Part shown: piece by piece, positions 12,467 to 24,445 of the stretch
How positions within the stretch are numbered: position 1 is the stretch's first letter
Layout: every line of letters begins with the position of its first letter
From: Astrocystis sublimbata
Lineage: Eukaryota > Ascomycota > Sordariomycetes > Xylariales > Xylariaceae
Direction of reading: 5' to 3'
Assembly: GCA_022453515.1 (NCBI GenBank)
Contig: JAJNNY010000102.1
Coordinates: forward strand, 1 to 64,000
DNA length: 64,000 nucleotides
Position numbers and translations under genes: made by a program
The notes under the pieces: generated by a model
What the model was told of the DNA's origin: nothing
Database searches by the model: none
The model's input: only the letters and a program-made list of their open reading frames with translations

Positions 12467-14005
12467 ATGACTGCTCCGGTTGATGTTGCCCGATTCTCGG
12501 GCCTCCGCACCGAGGCCGGAGCCCTCGACAAAGAGGATCCCCTTCGCCACCTCAGAGATGAGTTCCACATACCAACTGTAGCCGACGTGAAGAGAAAGAC
12601 GCTGTCGGCAGGTGGTGAGCTTATCATCTACATTGCGTTGCCACCAGAGGAGCTGAACATCTGTAGATCGTAGCGCAGAGGCACATGTCGATGAAACGAC
12701 GCCATGCACGTACTTATGCGGAAACTCCCTCGGGGTGCAGCCGAAGAGGACGGCCACCCGCATTCAACAGTATCTTGCGACTTGGGCAACACAGGGTGTC
12801 CAGGGTCACTTCAAACCGCTCGAGGATTCTCCTCTGCCCACATGGCTTGATGCAGATCTCCGGGCCGCCAAAATGATGGCTCCCATAGTGGGCGCGGCAG
12901 AGACGGAAGTGGCCATCATGCAGACCTTAACAGCCAACCTCCATTTGCTGATGTCTGCATTTTACCGCCCCGATCCCAATGGTCGGCATAAGATCATCTT
13001 GGAGAGCAAAGCCTTCCCCAGCGACCACGTAGGCACTACTTCGTCATGATTGGTGAGAGAGGTGAGCTAATGTAGCATGAACAGTTTGCAGTCCTGAGTC
13101 AGATCAGACACCACGGGCTCTTCCCTGAGACCTCTATGGTCACTATTGAGTCACCCTTCGCATCAGACTCGGTGCTCAGCACCTATGATATCCAGGCCGT
13201 CATATCCAAACACGCAGCGGACACGGCGCTCATACTACTCCCTGGGATCCAATACTACACCGGGCAGCTACTAGACATCCCCACGATAACAGCATACGCC
13301 CGCAAGCACGGCATTTTCATTATCTGGGATCTTGCGCATGCAGCAGGCAATGTCCCTCTCTCGCTTCACGACTGGGATGTCGATGCAGCGGCGTGGTGCA
13401 CTTACAAGTACCTGAATGGTGGGCCTGGTTCGATAGGAGGTGCATTCGTACATGAAAGGAACAGCCTGGTAACAAGTCTGGTCACAGATACTGAACCTGA
13501 GCGGGGCTACGGCAACCGCTTATCAGGTTGGTGGGGGAACGACAAAGCGACGCGGTTCCAAATGGACAACAAATTTCACCCCGTCAAAGGAGCCGCTGGG
13601 TTTCAGCTAAGCAACCCTAGTGTCATCGACATGACGAGCGTCTGCGCGTCACTAGAAATCTTCGAGCTGGCCGGCGGTATGTCTGCCCTGCGGGAGCGGT
13701 CAAAGAAGCTGACGGCATTCCTCGAGAAGTGTCTCTCGACCATGTCGGATGATGCGAAGAAGCTTTTCCGGGCTATCACACCGCCTGATCCGGACCAGCG
13801 AGGCGCTCAACTGAGTCTCCTGCTTGCGGATGGTCTCTTGGATGGTACAATGCATGGCCTGGAGGAACACGGCGTGATCCTGGACGAGCGAAAGCCCAAT
13901 GTCATTCGAGTTGCACCCACGCCGCTCTACAACAACTACAGCGATTGTGTGTCGTTCGTTGAGGCCTTTGAGTATGCTGTGTTGGCAGCACAGAAGACGC
14001 TGTGA
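12467..14005 (+). CDS. BNA5: Kynureninase
   Basis: This PLP enzyme of tryptophan catabolism and de novo NAD synthesis cleaves L-kynurenine or 3-hydroxykynurenine to (3-hydroxy)anthranilate and alanine. Exons are 12467-12614, 12679-13028 and 13085-14005, giving 472 residues, normal for the family. Family stretches are [29 protein letters not shown] (the start of which is restored only by splicing the 64-nt intron), [28 protein letters not shown] and QIRHHG. The PLP lysine is K274 in [16 protein letters not shown]. Introns of 64 and 56 nt are both GT-AG. There is no neighbouring pathway gene. Confidence 0.95.
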
Positions 14006-15095
14006 TGGATCGGTGATACTGTTGACACAAAGCAAGATGCCCTTGAGCTATCCTATGTACATCAACCCCATTGACGTCTGGAGTCCTCGGCATGCAGTGT
14101 GAGACATGAACAAAACATTGCTAAAGAGGCTTGTGTACAGCTTTCATTTAATCCCGTAACAACTTAGAACTAATGGACAACCTTCATACTGCCCTTAATG
14201 GGCTCCATAATCGTATTATAAAAGGTATACCATCATGCACTACATAGGTGATCTTGTAGGGCATGAATATAAATAGTCATCCTAGGAACTCAGTGATGGG
14301 GAAGAGGGCAGTTTCATTTCATTTTCGCACTGCGGGCTGGGGAGAGATTGGGGGATTGTCTTGTTCCACTTGAGCGTTGCGAATGTCTTCGTTAGAGTAA
14401 CACGTTATCAAATTCAGGCCGGTACATGATATCATATGTGCTACCAGACAGCTTTCAGTCACAACAACAAAAATTGTAGTTGGGGCCATGATGCAACTAA
14501 GGTACCTACTCGCCTACCTGATTGTCTTTATGCGTGCAATGACTTGATAACCTTGAACCTTGAAACTGACTGCTGCATCGAGACCGCCTAAGGATGTAAC
14601 AAGCACAAGCAACATCAACATCCATGAATCCCATGATCATGTCGAGACATCTAAACATGAACTGTGGCCCACCTAGCGGCCTAGGGGATCGGGGGCCTAC
14701 CCAAGCCCCCACCTGCAGGTAGATAGGTAGGATGTGGCGCAAGGTCCAATGCCGGAGGCCAATCAGATGCGAGTGCTGTGCCTCTAGGCTGGGAGAAAGG
14801 ATGTGTACCTAGGTAGGTACCTAGGAAGGATCGCCCCCGCGAGCTTATGTCCTCATGCACATGAGGTAAAGCTTGTTTGTGTTTGTTAGACATGACGTAA
14901 TCTACGAATGACATCGCCAAGCGTGTACTAGTAGAGCAATGTGATTCAATACCAAGCACAAAAAATCTAGCAGATGTCCTAGAACAAGGCGGTGATATAA
15001 ACCTACTGCTATCCGACCCTAAAGCACAGCGTTCTATCTCCATCTTCTAATTCAAATCCAACTGTCTATCATTGTTGATAACCACAGAAACCAAG
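14006..15095. other. Intergenic region downstream of kynureninase
   Basis: This is the 3' flank of kynureninase followed by the promoter of the small gene at 15.1 kb. A GTACCTAGGTAGGTACCTAGG block lies near 14805-14825. The 120-codon minus-strand frame at 14681-15043 has no family likeness. Confidence 0.5.
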
Positions 15096-15481
15096 GTAAG
15101 CACCGATAAGTCCTCGAATATTTGCACGTCAAAACCAGGCTAAGCTGTTCTCTATCAACAGGAATCAAATCATTTACTCACTGTGACCTATCAACTCCCA
15201 TCACCTTCATCATGCCTTTCTTCTACTCCAAGGGCGTCGGTGGCCGACAGTTAGTAAATTTCAGTATTTTAATCCCCCATTCGGCAAAACTTCTGGTCAT
15301 AAGTACTGCTTAGTTATGCATGCGCTTGAGACACCTGATTTACGAGTTAAAACTTTCCGAAGACGGCCGATTCTAACTTATTTTCTCAAACAGCGCTGGC
15401 ACAAGCGTCAATGTCAGTCGTCACGGCGTCCACCGCGGACCCTGGCGATTCTCTTTTGGCAAATTCAACTGCTTCCGATAA
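15096..15481 (+). CDS. Small spliced gene encoding a 41-residue basic protein
   Basis: I do not recognise the family. Coding exons are 15212-15249 and 15394-15481, separated by a 144-nt intron (donor GTTAGT, branch-like TTCTAAC, acceptor AAACAG). An apparent 66-nt 5' UTR intron (GTAAGC to CAACAG, 15096-15161) precedes them, and the ATG sits in a typical CCTTCATC-ATG context. The product starts MPFFYSKGVGGRH and ends WRFSFGKFNCFR. It is rich in Gly, Arg, His and aromatic residues and strongly basic, with no signal peptide or membrane segment. The case rests on two splice-consistent introns around one open frame. Chance cannot be excluded, and RNA evidence would decide. Confidence 0.5.
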
Positions 15482-16455
15482 ATGCACACACCATCTCGAG
15501 CTCTGTTCCGTCGGGTGGCGGCAGCAGACATCACCAGGCGGCCTGTTGTCTCGCCACTGCATGAGTATGGAAGCACATGTGGTCCTCCCCGCTTGCTCCG
15601 TCGAACCATGCTCAGAACACATCGGACATGCTCTTGAACACAAAGGGAAGACAAGGCTTTGGCTTTCCAACGACACGATATAAAAGCCGGCGGGGAGTAC
15701 GGTTCTGGTTTGATTTAGCTTGAAATCTACCTCGGTGGATTCCTCTGCATCCTCAACAGGCGTTATTGTGGCTATGGCTTTCTCTGGCAATGGCCACTCG
15801 CATTAACTCAAAGATGGATTCTCGTGTGAGCACACGGCTGATGTCGAGTATGTTTCACATTGGCTCGAAGCCGGTAATAATAATATACTAAGACAATACC
15901 TAATAACATGAGAGCTTACCTGCATGGGCTTGACAATGCAATCAGCTTGGGTGTCAGCTTGATGGTAGGTATGTCTACCCAGGTGGAGAGTGTGTTGTGT
16001 GAGCAGCGGGATGCGACAAGTGCCAACAGCTACCGGGTTTCTAGACACCCTTAATTGAAAGCGGGATGTGATTATTGTATGTTTGGAACTCGACGGGTTT
16101 ATGATGGGTTTATGATGCAGAATCGATGCACTGCATCCCACTATCCCCATGTTTAGGAAGGTCAACGAGTCAACCCGATGTTAGCAATGTCGAACAAAGG
16201 CGCTGGCGGGGCAACAGGGCAGGGGTTCCAAAGGAAAAGCGCCCGCCCCTTGGCGCCCTCTCCACTGTAGGTGCTCAAGTACCTACCTAAACCTATAATC
16301 ATTCTACTTCCTACCTTACATACCTACTTAAGTATCATCGAAATTTCGTGACACGCCACAGCACACCTGCAGACAGTCCTGCGTGCTTCATTCCAGCGCC
16401 GGGCCATTCGGCAACAAACTCAACCACAATTGTAGTACTTGGCTTGGTCACAAGG
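15482..16455. other. Intergenic region before the CHY zinc-finger gene
   Basis: No gene is supported. It holds the presumed 3' end of the small gene and the promoter of the CHY gene. CTACCTAAACC and TACCTACTTAAG tracts lie at about 16278-16335. Short minus-strand frames (15386-16165) do not look coding. Confidence 0.5.
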
Positions 16456-17014
16456 ATGTGGTCAGCACACCTACCCGACTACTTCTTTTTGGGGAGGCTT
16501 GAACGTCGCTGACAGCTTGGAAAGCAAGCATATCTTGAATGCCCAAGTGGCGATCCGGTCGCCATGCTGTAAGTGACCATGCCCATCCATGCCCACGGCC
16601 GCGGTAGCCGGACCGATCCACGAAGCAACACGCCATTCGAGCCACCTCACCAGGTACGGAACTGACGGCTGGCAATGGCTTGGTGATCGCTCAGGCAAGA
16701 AATGGTTCGACTGCGCCGACTGCCACCACGAGCAGGAGTCGCACGAGCTCCAGCAGACCCTCGAGATGACGTTCGCGTGCAAGAAGTGCCGGAAATGCTT
16801 CCGCAAGGACGCCCAAGAGTTCGAGGAGGCCGATGAGTATTGCCCGCACTGCGACAACCACTTCGTCCTCGAGGCCGTCGTGCCCAAGCCCGCCCTCCGC
16901 GTCGAGGGAGAGGACGCCCGTATGGACAACCGCATGCTCAAGGACGACCGCGAGAAGAACACCGAGCAGAGGACGATATTCGATATTCAGCGTGAGGCGG
17001 ACAAGCTGGGTTGA
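16456..17014 (+). CDS. CHY-type zinc-finger protein (Hot13-like)
   Basis: The product is a small zinc protein of the CHY family. The yeast relative Hot13 acts on zinc and thiols in the mitochondrial intermembrane space, so a similar role is inferred. My model has exons 16456-16460, 16525-16568 and 16695-17014, giving 122 residues. The first coding exon is only ATG TG. Splicing makes MCKHILNAQ at the N terminus, and the second junction restores SPCCKKWFDCADCHH. The zinc ligands C2, H4, C16, C17, C23, C26 and H27 are followed by FACKKCRKCFRK and YCPHCDNHF. Introns are 64 and 126 nt. Intron 2 lies open in frame with exon 3, so a naive start at 16589 would lose the first ligands. The gene converges on PRE6. 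Confidence 0.82.
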
Positions 17015-17328
17015 CACCGGCCACCAAAGATAATGCTTGTCGTTCGCTCCGTACCATAGCGTCTCGGCCCCAACGCATGAGCCGGGACTTGAGATAAAGC
17101 GAGGGGGGTGCACATTCAAGAGCAAGTTGATTCATACTATGATACCATAATTTTACGACACGAGACCAATGAAACAAGAGGAGACGGAGCTTCGTCAAAA
17201 CAATGGCGTTGTTGGTTCCCCCTAAACTCGCAGGACACTCTTATGGCACAAGCCCTTACTTGTCGTGATCATGTCTTTTAACGTCGTGATACCCAGCCTA
17301 CCTCATGGCTCATCTAGCGTTAGGTTGC
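17015..17328. other. Convergent spacer between the CHY gene and PRE6
   Basis: The 314 bp between two stop codons presumably carry both 3' UTRs. I see nothing else in it. Confidence 0.6.
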
Positions 17329-18368
17329 CTATTCGCTCCCACCCTCCGTTCCCCTCGTCAGGATAGATGCACTTCCCTGGCCAGCTGTCCGGCCGGTCTT
17401 CTTCTTGGCGGCCTCTTCCTGCTTCTCTTGCTCGATGGTCTTCACGTATGACTCGATCTCCTCCACCGGCAGCATCTCAATAGTCTCGCCCGGTGCCATA
17501 ATGGCAATCTCGATGTTTTTAGCGCCCGTCTGGACGACCTCCAGCAGTGACTTGATAGCTAGCCGGATTGTAGCCTCGCGGTCCATGTCGTCTTTGTAGT
17601 TTCGCTCGAGGAACTCTCGCACCGTCTTGCTCGAGCGGCCGATAGCATTCGCTTTCCTACTCACTGTTAGTCCTGGACTTGGTGCCGGGAAAGGCGATGG
17701 GTCTGCGAGCACGCACCATGCAGAGTATATGCCACTGGGCTCTGTCTGGTAAAGTCTGGGCGCAGTGCTGCCCTTGTCGAATCCCACAACCATGGTGCTG
17801 ATCCCGAACGGCCGCACACCACCGCTCTGTGTGTATCGTTGCTGCACTCCAGCGACGTATTTTGTGATGTACTCGATCGTGACGGGGTCCTCGACCGTCA
17901 GACGGTGTGACTGCGCCTCGAGGCGGGCCTTGTCGACCAGGATGCGAGCGTCGGCGTTAAGACCTGCGAATGCAAGACATACGTGTGTGTCAACCAGTCC
18001 GATCTTGGAGGGTGTGATGCGCGTGTCTTGTAGTTTCATGGCAGATCGCTTCTCGCAACCAAGGACGACGATATCCGAGCCCTTCACGCCAACGGCGCAG
18101 GTACCTAGCATGCCGAAGTCAGATTGTGCAAAGGGAGCCGGTGGGCGGGACGGGCGAGTCTCTACCTCTCTTGACTGCTTCACCGGCATACTCAACCTGG
18201 AAAACGTGTCCGTCGGGACTGTCCACTGTTAGAAAGCCGATGTCGCTTGACGGTCGCGCAAGGGACCAACCTGAACACTGCACATAGCGATGATTAGCTG
18301 AGGTGTGCATCTGCCAAGATTACGGACGAAGCCATACCTGAGAGGGCTCTGTCGTATCCTGACGCCAT
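17329..18368 (-). CDS. PRE6: 20S proteasome subunit alpha type-7 (alpha4)
   Basis: This is one of the seven alpha-ring subunits of the 20S core. Exons in gene order are 18368-18338, 18277-18271, 18218-18166, 18104-17717 and 17656-17329, giving 268 residues. The second exon is a 7-nt micro-exon. With it the N terminus reads [19 protein letters not shown], the canonical alpha-subunit start with YDR and FSPDG. Without it Phe becomes Asp. Then come [49 protein letters not shown] (restored across the last intron) and a charged [11 protein letters not shown] tail. Introns are 60, 52, 61 and 60 nt, all GT-AG. The gene converges on the CHY gene. Confidence 0.95.
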
Positions 18369-19049
18369 GATGCGGGCTGACTATGAGTTGCTGCTGTATG
18401 TGAAGTGGGAGAGGGGCAGGACTTTGCAACAACGTAGTGGACAAGAGATCGGGGGACGTGGTTGTCGAGGTTGTGATGATCGGTTCAATACGCAAGGCTG
18501 CTAAAGAGTTACGAAGCTCCCAAACAACAGCTCCAGCCAACCCAACTTTAGCTTGGCAAGCTGGTAAGCCCCCCCCCCCCCCCACCATTGCACTAAGGTT
18601 GGGTGCGTGGCTCTAATCCATTGTGTACCTAGGTACTTACCTACAGTACCTACATCCTGCCAAGCAACTAGTTGAGCCACAACTAGCAAAGCCTCACAGC
18701 CGCACAGCCACGGACCCTACTAATGGCAAATCCTAGAATACTTTGTCACCCTTCCAGGTCCAACTGAGTCCATTCATCCATTGCATTTATTATACCTAGT
18801 AGTTTATACAAACGTTAGATTACAGCAACTGTAAAACATGCCGGACTAAATATCTACCCACGCGCAGTATTCCTTATGTTCGTTTACTTGGAGTGCCAGC
18901 TCCTACATCAATCCCCCCCGCCCCTCGTGTTTTCTGAGTATATGTTGATGTGTTGTACCGAACGAGAGGGACATTGCTTTTGCCTTGATCACAATCGTTA
19001 TTGTACCATTGCATGACATGAAGTTCGCAGCCATGGAAGTTGGACACCC
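18369..19049. other. Intergenic region between PRE6 and the Zn2Cys6 gene
   Basis: This is the PRE6 promoter side and the 3' side of the Zn2Cys6 gene. It includes a 15-base C tract at about 18569-18583 and a TACCTAGGTACTTACC block near 18627. No gene is supported. Confidence 0.5.
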
Positions 19050-20672
19050 TTAGCCGAATTGTCTGATTCCGATCCATCGTTTTTCCTCCAACCAATTATT
19101 CAGCCGCCGACTATGATCGCCCAACCTCTCGGTGAAGTCATCAACCCACAGGCCTTCGAGCTCGCAAAGCCCAAAGAATTTCATGCGGCTGTAAAAGTCT
19201 CGCACAACCCAGACTGGGGCCAATAATGAGTCCGGCTGCGCTGTGGTGTGAAGGGCAAAATCAAGGCTGCGGCATACCAGCTCGGCCAGTTTCCTGGTTT
19301 CCGCTGGCTGGTATCTTTGGGGATCAAGACCTAACGGCAGCACATCCGCGGTTCCCTCATCTTCCGGCTCCTCAACGGCTTTGAGGATCGTGTATATGCA
19401 TTGATGAAACGCTATGAGCACTGCCCAATAATAGACGTGCATGAGGCACAGCAAAGGACTCGCAAAGCTCAACGGTTCATTGAATGGTATTCGTGCGGCT
19501 CTGTCTGCCACCCAATATGGTGCCGAATATGTGCTAGTCATCTGCTGCACCGCGCTCAGCCAGATGTCAAACTGAGCTTCTATATTTAGACAGTTCACTA
19601 GTAAGTCTTTTATCTCCAGTTGGTGTTCGGGAGTTGCGTTCTGTTGTATAATATCATCGGTTCGCGAAAATATTGATGGCAAAAGCACGACGATGTCGAG
19701 CAGAAAATCCAGAGAGGTACGCGGATAGTGTTCCCAGGGCACAACCGTCCATTCAGGGTTGCACAGAAACGTCGGCTGACGATTAAGTAGGGCGGCCCAG
19801 ACCTAATCCACCGATTAGTGCTAGATACTCGGGATGCTTTCTGTTGTCGGTCTCGGTACTCACTGCATTTGGTCTGTAAACACGCGCAAAGAAGTGGTGC
19901 TCCGGAAAGGCTCGATATGCCGCGGGGCCTAACTCTCGTATTGCATCTGCCAATGTAGGCTCTTTGGTATATACTGTCGACGAGTTTTGCTGAAAACTTT
20001 GCTTAGTAAAGGAAACCAGACAATCGTTGATACCGCTATTCTGGCCTTACCTGATATAAGAAGAGACATACTCTTCCGTCCAAAGTAGGCGTCGAGTCAT
20101 CGGTATCTTCGGGCAGGCTGACGAAGCAACAGGACTTCATAGTGAAGACTTCCTCGCGAAATGTTGGGGCTACGTCGAGAGCCCGAGAACCCGCCCACGA
20201 TAGAGATGCACCATGGCCCTCCGGTGACATGTCATCCACCTCGATGGCCGAGTCGAGGTCCGCGTAACGTGCAACTATGCGCATTACTTGGGACTTCGGC
20301 CCCGATTGCAAGCTAACGTTCTCCTCCCACGCAGCCCGTAACGGTTCGGCCGCAATATAACTGTGTCCAGCGGTATGCTGGGTACTAACTTCTGACTGGG
20401 CAGCTCTCGAGGATTGCGCATTCCGTGGTGGGTGAGATCCAACTCTACCTCTATCATTTTGCGTGCCGACGATGAAGACTGTTTCTCGTTCATACCCGGC
20501 GCATTCGCGGCCATAATCGATACATTTCTTGCAAAATGGCCTGGTGTTGTCGCATTTGACCCTGCGAGTCCGGCAAGTATTGCAGCCTGCACAAGTTCAG
20601 TTCAGCACGAATACCGTAATATCTGTGTTGTTTTGGGGCCGTACCTTTATATTTTCCAGGGACACCAACCAT
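19050..20672 (-). CDS. Zn2Cys6 binuclear-cluster transcription factor
   Basis: The product is a fungal-specific DNA-binding regulator whose target is unknown. Exons in gene order are 20672-20645, 20586-20051, 19989-19864 and 19802-19050, giving 480 residues. The cluster is completed by the first splice: GCNTCRTRRVKCDN, then C28, C31 and C38, with all six cysteines spaced as C-x2-C-x6-C-x6-C-x2-C-x6-C. The C-terminal two thirds (LADAIRELGPAAYRAFPEHHFF, then a helical region) resembles the fungal-specific domain of short regulators of this class. Introns are 58, 61 and 61 nt. The neighbourhood is a gene-poor stretch at 20.7-24.4 kb. If that was once a metabolic locus this could have been its regulator, which is speculation. 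Confidence 0.85.
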
Positions 20673-23600
20673 CCTGCACTGTGGTTCACAAATCCGATGG
20701 ATATATCACCGCTGCATTCTCGTGTCAGACGGATCTTCGCGGGCAGCAGTGCAGCTGATCCTGTCGCGCCTGCTATCTCGGACTCACGCAGAAGCTAGAA
20801 TACTGTGTGTGATAGTCAAGTGTCGAGAACTCAAGTCTACAATATGGTCTGTTCACATGTATCTATAGAGCGCTGCCCCGGGTTTCATGGTCTACCCTCG
20901 CGCTGTCCAAGTCAGAGCGGGCCATTTCATGTTTATATAACATGCCGGATCGCGAGGGCGGTTGCCATCGTGAGCGATGCCCGGCAGGCCATAGCGACAG
21001 GTTGCAACTATTTGAAGCAACATGACTCTATTTTCGCGGCAAACTAGTCGCGACACGAGAAAGATGCTACCGTATGCCCGTATGCAGGAAATAGCTCCGA
21101 GAACCCCCGTCAACGGTACTGTACTCGACTATTACCATTACCGTATGATTCTTCGCCCACTCCATAGTTGAGAGAAGCGGTATGTTGCACGATGCTGCCA
21201 AATGCTCCTAAAGCTCAGCGACGGTATTGCCAAGCCGTATCACTTGCATTCGTAGGGCTGCATTTGGACTCTGCAGGTTGCAATGACGTTTTTGGATATG
21301 CTGGGGTGGATCTCCCGGGCGTTCGTGGCGAGCGTGGGGGGGCGTCACGAAATTCGCAGGGGTCGACAGATCGGTTGATTCGACAGATCATATTTGATTG
21401 CTGTTTCGTATTAAGGCCAAGTCGAAGCACGATACGAGCAGCGGCTGATTGGCGACCAACGGGGGTAATCACCCCCTGCCAATAATCCGAGTCTTGCCCC
21501 CAAATAGTATAACGGCCTGACCCGACTTTCACCTAGTCGATCTCAAGTGGATTGGCCCATGGAGCTAAGCATCAAATAGGCATGCTGGCTCAACGCCTGC
21601 CCATAGTCCGGGGTGGCTGGCGAGGCTGGTATTGTCGTGTTCAGACCCTGTCGAGCCTGTATCCAAGCGAAGAATCGTATTCTGGACAAGCCTCGGCTTA
21701 GGCGCTGCTCATCCGTATTCGTCCCGCTGGATGCAAAGATAGCGTGCCCTGACCAGCTGAATAGTACTTTGCGGCTCAGAACCATCCGAGAAGCGGCTAG
21801 TCTGTTATGTCTCAACATCGTGTTGCATTTTCTGCTGAAGACGACAACCTCGAAGTATCACCCCTAAGCATAATAGTATGAAGGTTCGTCACAGAGCCCG
21901 AAACCAGTCATCAGTTGAGGCCAACGGCGGTGTTTCTTGTATTTTTTTAACCGTGAGTGGCAGAACCATTAACACAACTGCTTGCTGTCTGACTCGCCAG
22001 GATTTGATGACAAACTCAAGTTGACCATACTCATCCATATCACAACCCTCAACTCCGCCTCCGCCTCCGCGAAGTTGAAGCATTTGTACAGTTCGGAGCG
22101 ACTGTTATAAGGGTCGTTCATGTTCATAGCCGTTTCTCGCCATAATATGGGGTCAATCCCACTTCACACGATATCGTTTGCGTGTCCTTTCACCTACCCT
22201 TAGGGCTTCTTGCTTTAAGCTTCCTGATCCTTATACTAAACTTTGCTTACCCACATACACAATGCAATATACGGCGATTCATCTCACTGCATTCTTGCGA
22301 GGAGTCATGCTGTTCTACTTGCGGGGTGGAACCACCCAAATGCTGTAGTTTCAGATATGTTGTCATCGAGTTCGACATTCCCCTTCATATGAGTGTGCGG
22401 TCTCTGGCGATGCGTCTGACCGAGGCGGGAGTTGTGCCAGTTCTGAAGATGACGGCCTGTTTCACCCGGCGCGGAAAGTTCATCGAACCTTTTCGCAGTC
22501 TAAACGCCCAAGGCACAGATCTTATATGATATTGACAAACCTTGGCCCTCTCCTCGACCATGGTTCCCATGGTCCCCTACTATGGCTATTGACGCCAAGA
22601 GCGACCTCACAGAAAAGTGATTCCGACACGTTTAATACCGTTATATGGTGCTACGTTGGGGTTGACGACATGGAAGAGGGCCATTGATATATGCATCAGA
22701 GGCACTTTTCTAGACGCATATCTGACTACTGAAGATGCTACAGTGTCTCCTATTTGATAGCGATATCTCGGTCATCTAGATTAACGGGTATAGCCATATA
22801 GGCATTGCTTTCCGACTTAGTTCAACATACACGATGGATACTTGGCTAGTTTGAGGGCAGCACTTGAATAAAGGAAGCAGTCGGCTGCGGCGAGGCCATA
22901 GCACATCGCCGACCATTGTCGATGAAGTATTTGAAGAGAAAGCTCCTTGCTTGCAAGTTCTTTGATACAATCAGAGTAATTCGTTCCTGTAGCTATGCTA
23001 CGGCTACAGTACGTAGGTCCCTGCCTTCTAGTTCTAAGACAGCAGAAATTTCGGACTTGACCCACCGGAGGATATCCAGCGAGGTCAGACCAGCTGTACA
23101 TAGTTATTGTGGTCCGAGTGTTTGGTTCCCATCTTCCATTACTTCTGCATGGTATCTTTTGCCCTTCTCCCTTGTAGGTGGTGAGGGTTCATTGACAAAA
23201 CAAGACTCCTCGTCCTCTTCGTCCTAGGTATCCTCTCTTCACAGAGGATGAAGGTTTGACTGAAGCTGTCGTTCGAGCACACTTTGAAAATAACCATGTG
23301 TACATGCATTGTTTAGCTAGGTCTTGCCCATTTTCATCGTCACAACCGTTATATTTAGTCGTCGTCAGTGCCGGTCTGGAGGAGAACAGAATCCTATACT
23401 TTTCCCCTTTTTAGATACTGGCCTGGTCTTTCTCGTCTCTGATATCAGCCTTGCCACACAAAACTCTAGGATCACAGGCGACATCGCACAAGCAGCCTGT
23501 CAAATGTGTGTTTATCCTGCATCCCCTTCCGAACTTGTCTTAGACTTGTCATTGCTCACGAAGGGCTCCACGGGTAGCAAACTGGATGATACTTGTGTAC

Positions 23601-24445
23601 TATATTGCGCAGCATGGGATTCATACTGTTCAGGTGTAATGAATGGCTCTGAGATATTGATCCCGACCTCTAAGAACAAGCAAGGCCACTGTACGATATC
23701 CAATTGCGATACCGATATGAAGTGTCATGACTCACAACGTCCTGGCCTATCTTTGATCCTCACTACTCTTGTGCTTTCAAATCCACGCAGCTTATATCCG
23801 TTAACTGCCAGAGACGTAGAAGGTCATATTTGTCGTGCAATTGCCTTTTGACCTACTACTCATTTGAACCGTTCAACCACTGGAGCTATCTCTTCTCCAT
23901 GTCCCATCTCTTCTCCACGTCCCAATCTATCAAGGGAGCACAGCACCAGTCGAGCTTTCTCAGTGATGGATGCCCTATCGGTAGTCACGTGTGCTCCTGA
24001 GCAGCTATATTTGATCCAGACTTTTGCACATTGTCATAATATTGTTGTTACAGGGTATATATCTTGGTTACATGGATCGCTCTATGCACGAATAGTCTAT
24101 CTATGGGGACCGAACGAGGGAGCGTAGGAACTAGCGTGGGCAATGTAGATGTAAACTTTGTCGACATCCCCAGTGTTCGTAGAGTGTGGAAGCACTCTAA
24201 TGGGACATCTAAAGAAAATCATATGAAATATTTTGCCCAATAGAGCACCTCCTCTCACTCAAAAGGCGGCAGTATACAACGACTCTGGATTTGCAATCCG
24301 AGCGTACCTTGTATGGCTCCGTTGGCAAATGGTAGATTATTCAGTGCTCTAAATGTTTTCTATGAATGCTTGAGCCAACGCTTTCTTCCGAGAAACCGCA
24401 ACAAAGGAAAGAACAGTGTAGATCCGAGCAATCCCAGCATAGAGG
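20673..24445. other. Gene-poor stretch with broken minus-strand frames
   Basis: In 3.8 kb I see no intact gene. On the minus strand there are short open pieces interrupted by stops and frame changes. One near 22,690 reads ALFHVVNPNVAPYN, reminiscent of the VFHxVNP stretch near the end of reductase-tailed NRPS-like or PKS enzymes. One near 23,070 reads LTSLDILRWVKSEI, faintly carrier-protein-like. Others near 23,700-23,780 and 21,543-21,818 are unassigned. Plus-strand frames (22182-22529, 23324-23851) are their shadows. A decayed megasynthase is possible, but the likeness is weak. Confidence 0.25.

Noticed and set aside
16589..17014. CHY protein starting at the ATG at 16589
   Set aside because: The N-terminal 35 residues would be intron sequence and the first zinc ligands would be missing. 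The three-exon model restores them.
18219..18337. Single 112-nt intron in PRE6
   Set aside because: It is in frame but replaces the invariant Phe of FSPDG with Asp. The micro-exon model gives the conserved sequence with good splice sites.
22182..23851. Plus-strand frames of 115 and 175 codons
   Set aside because: They overlap minus-strand fragments that look more protein-like, lack known motifs and have odd composition.
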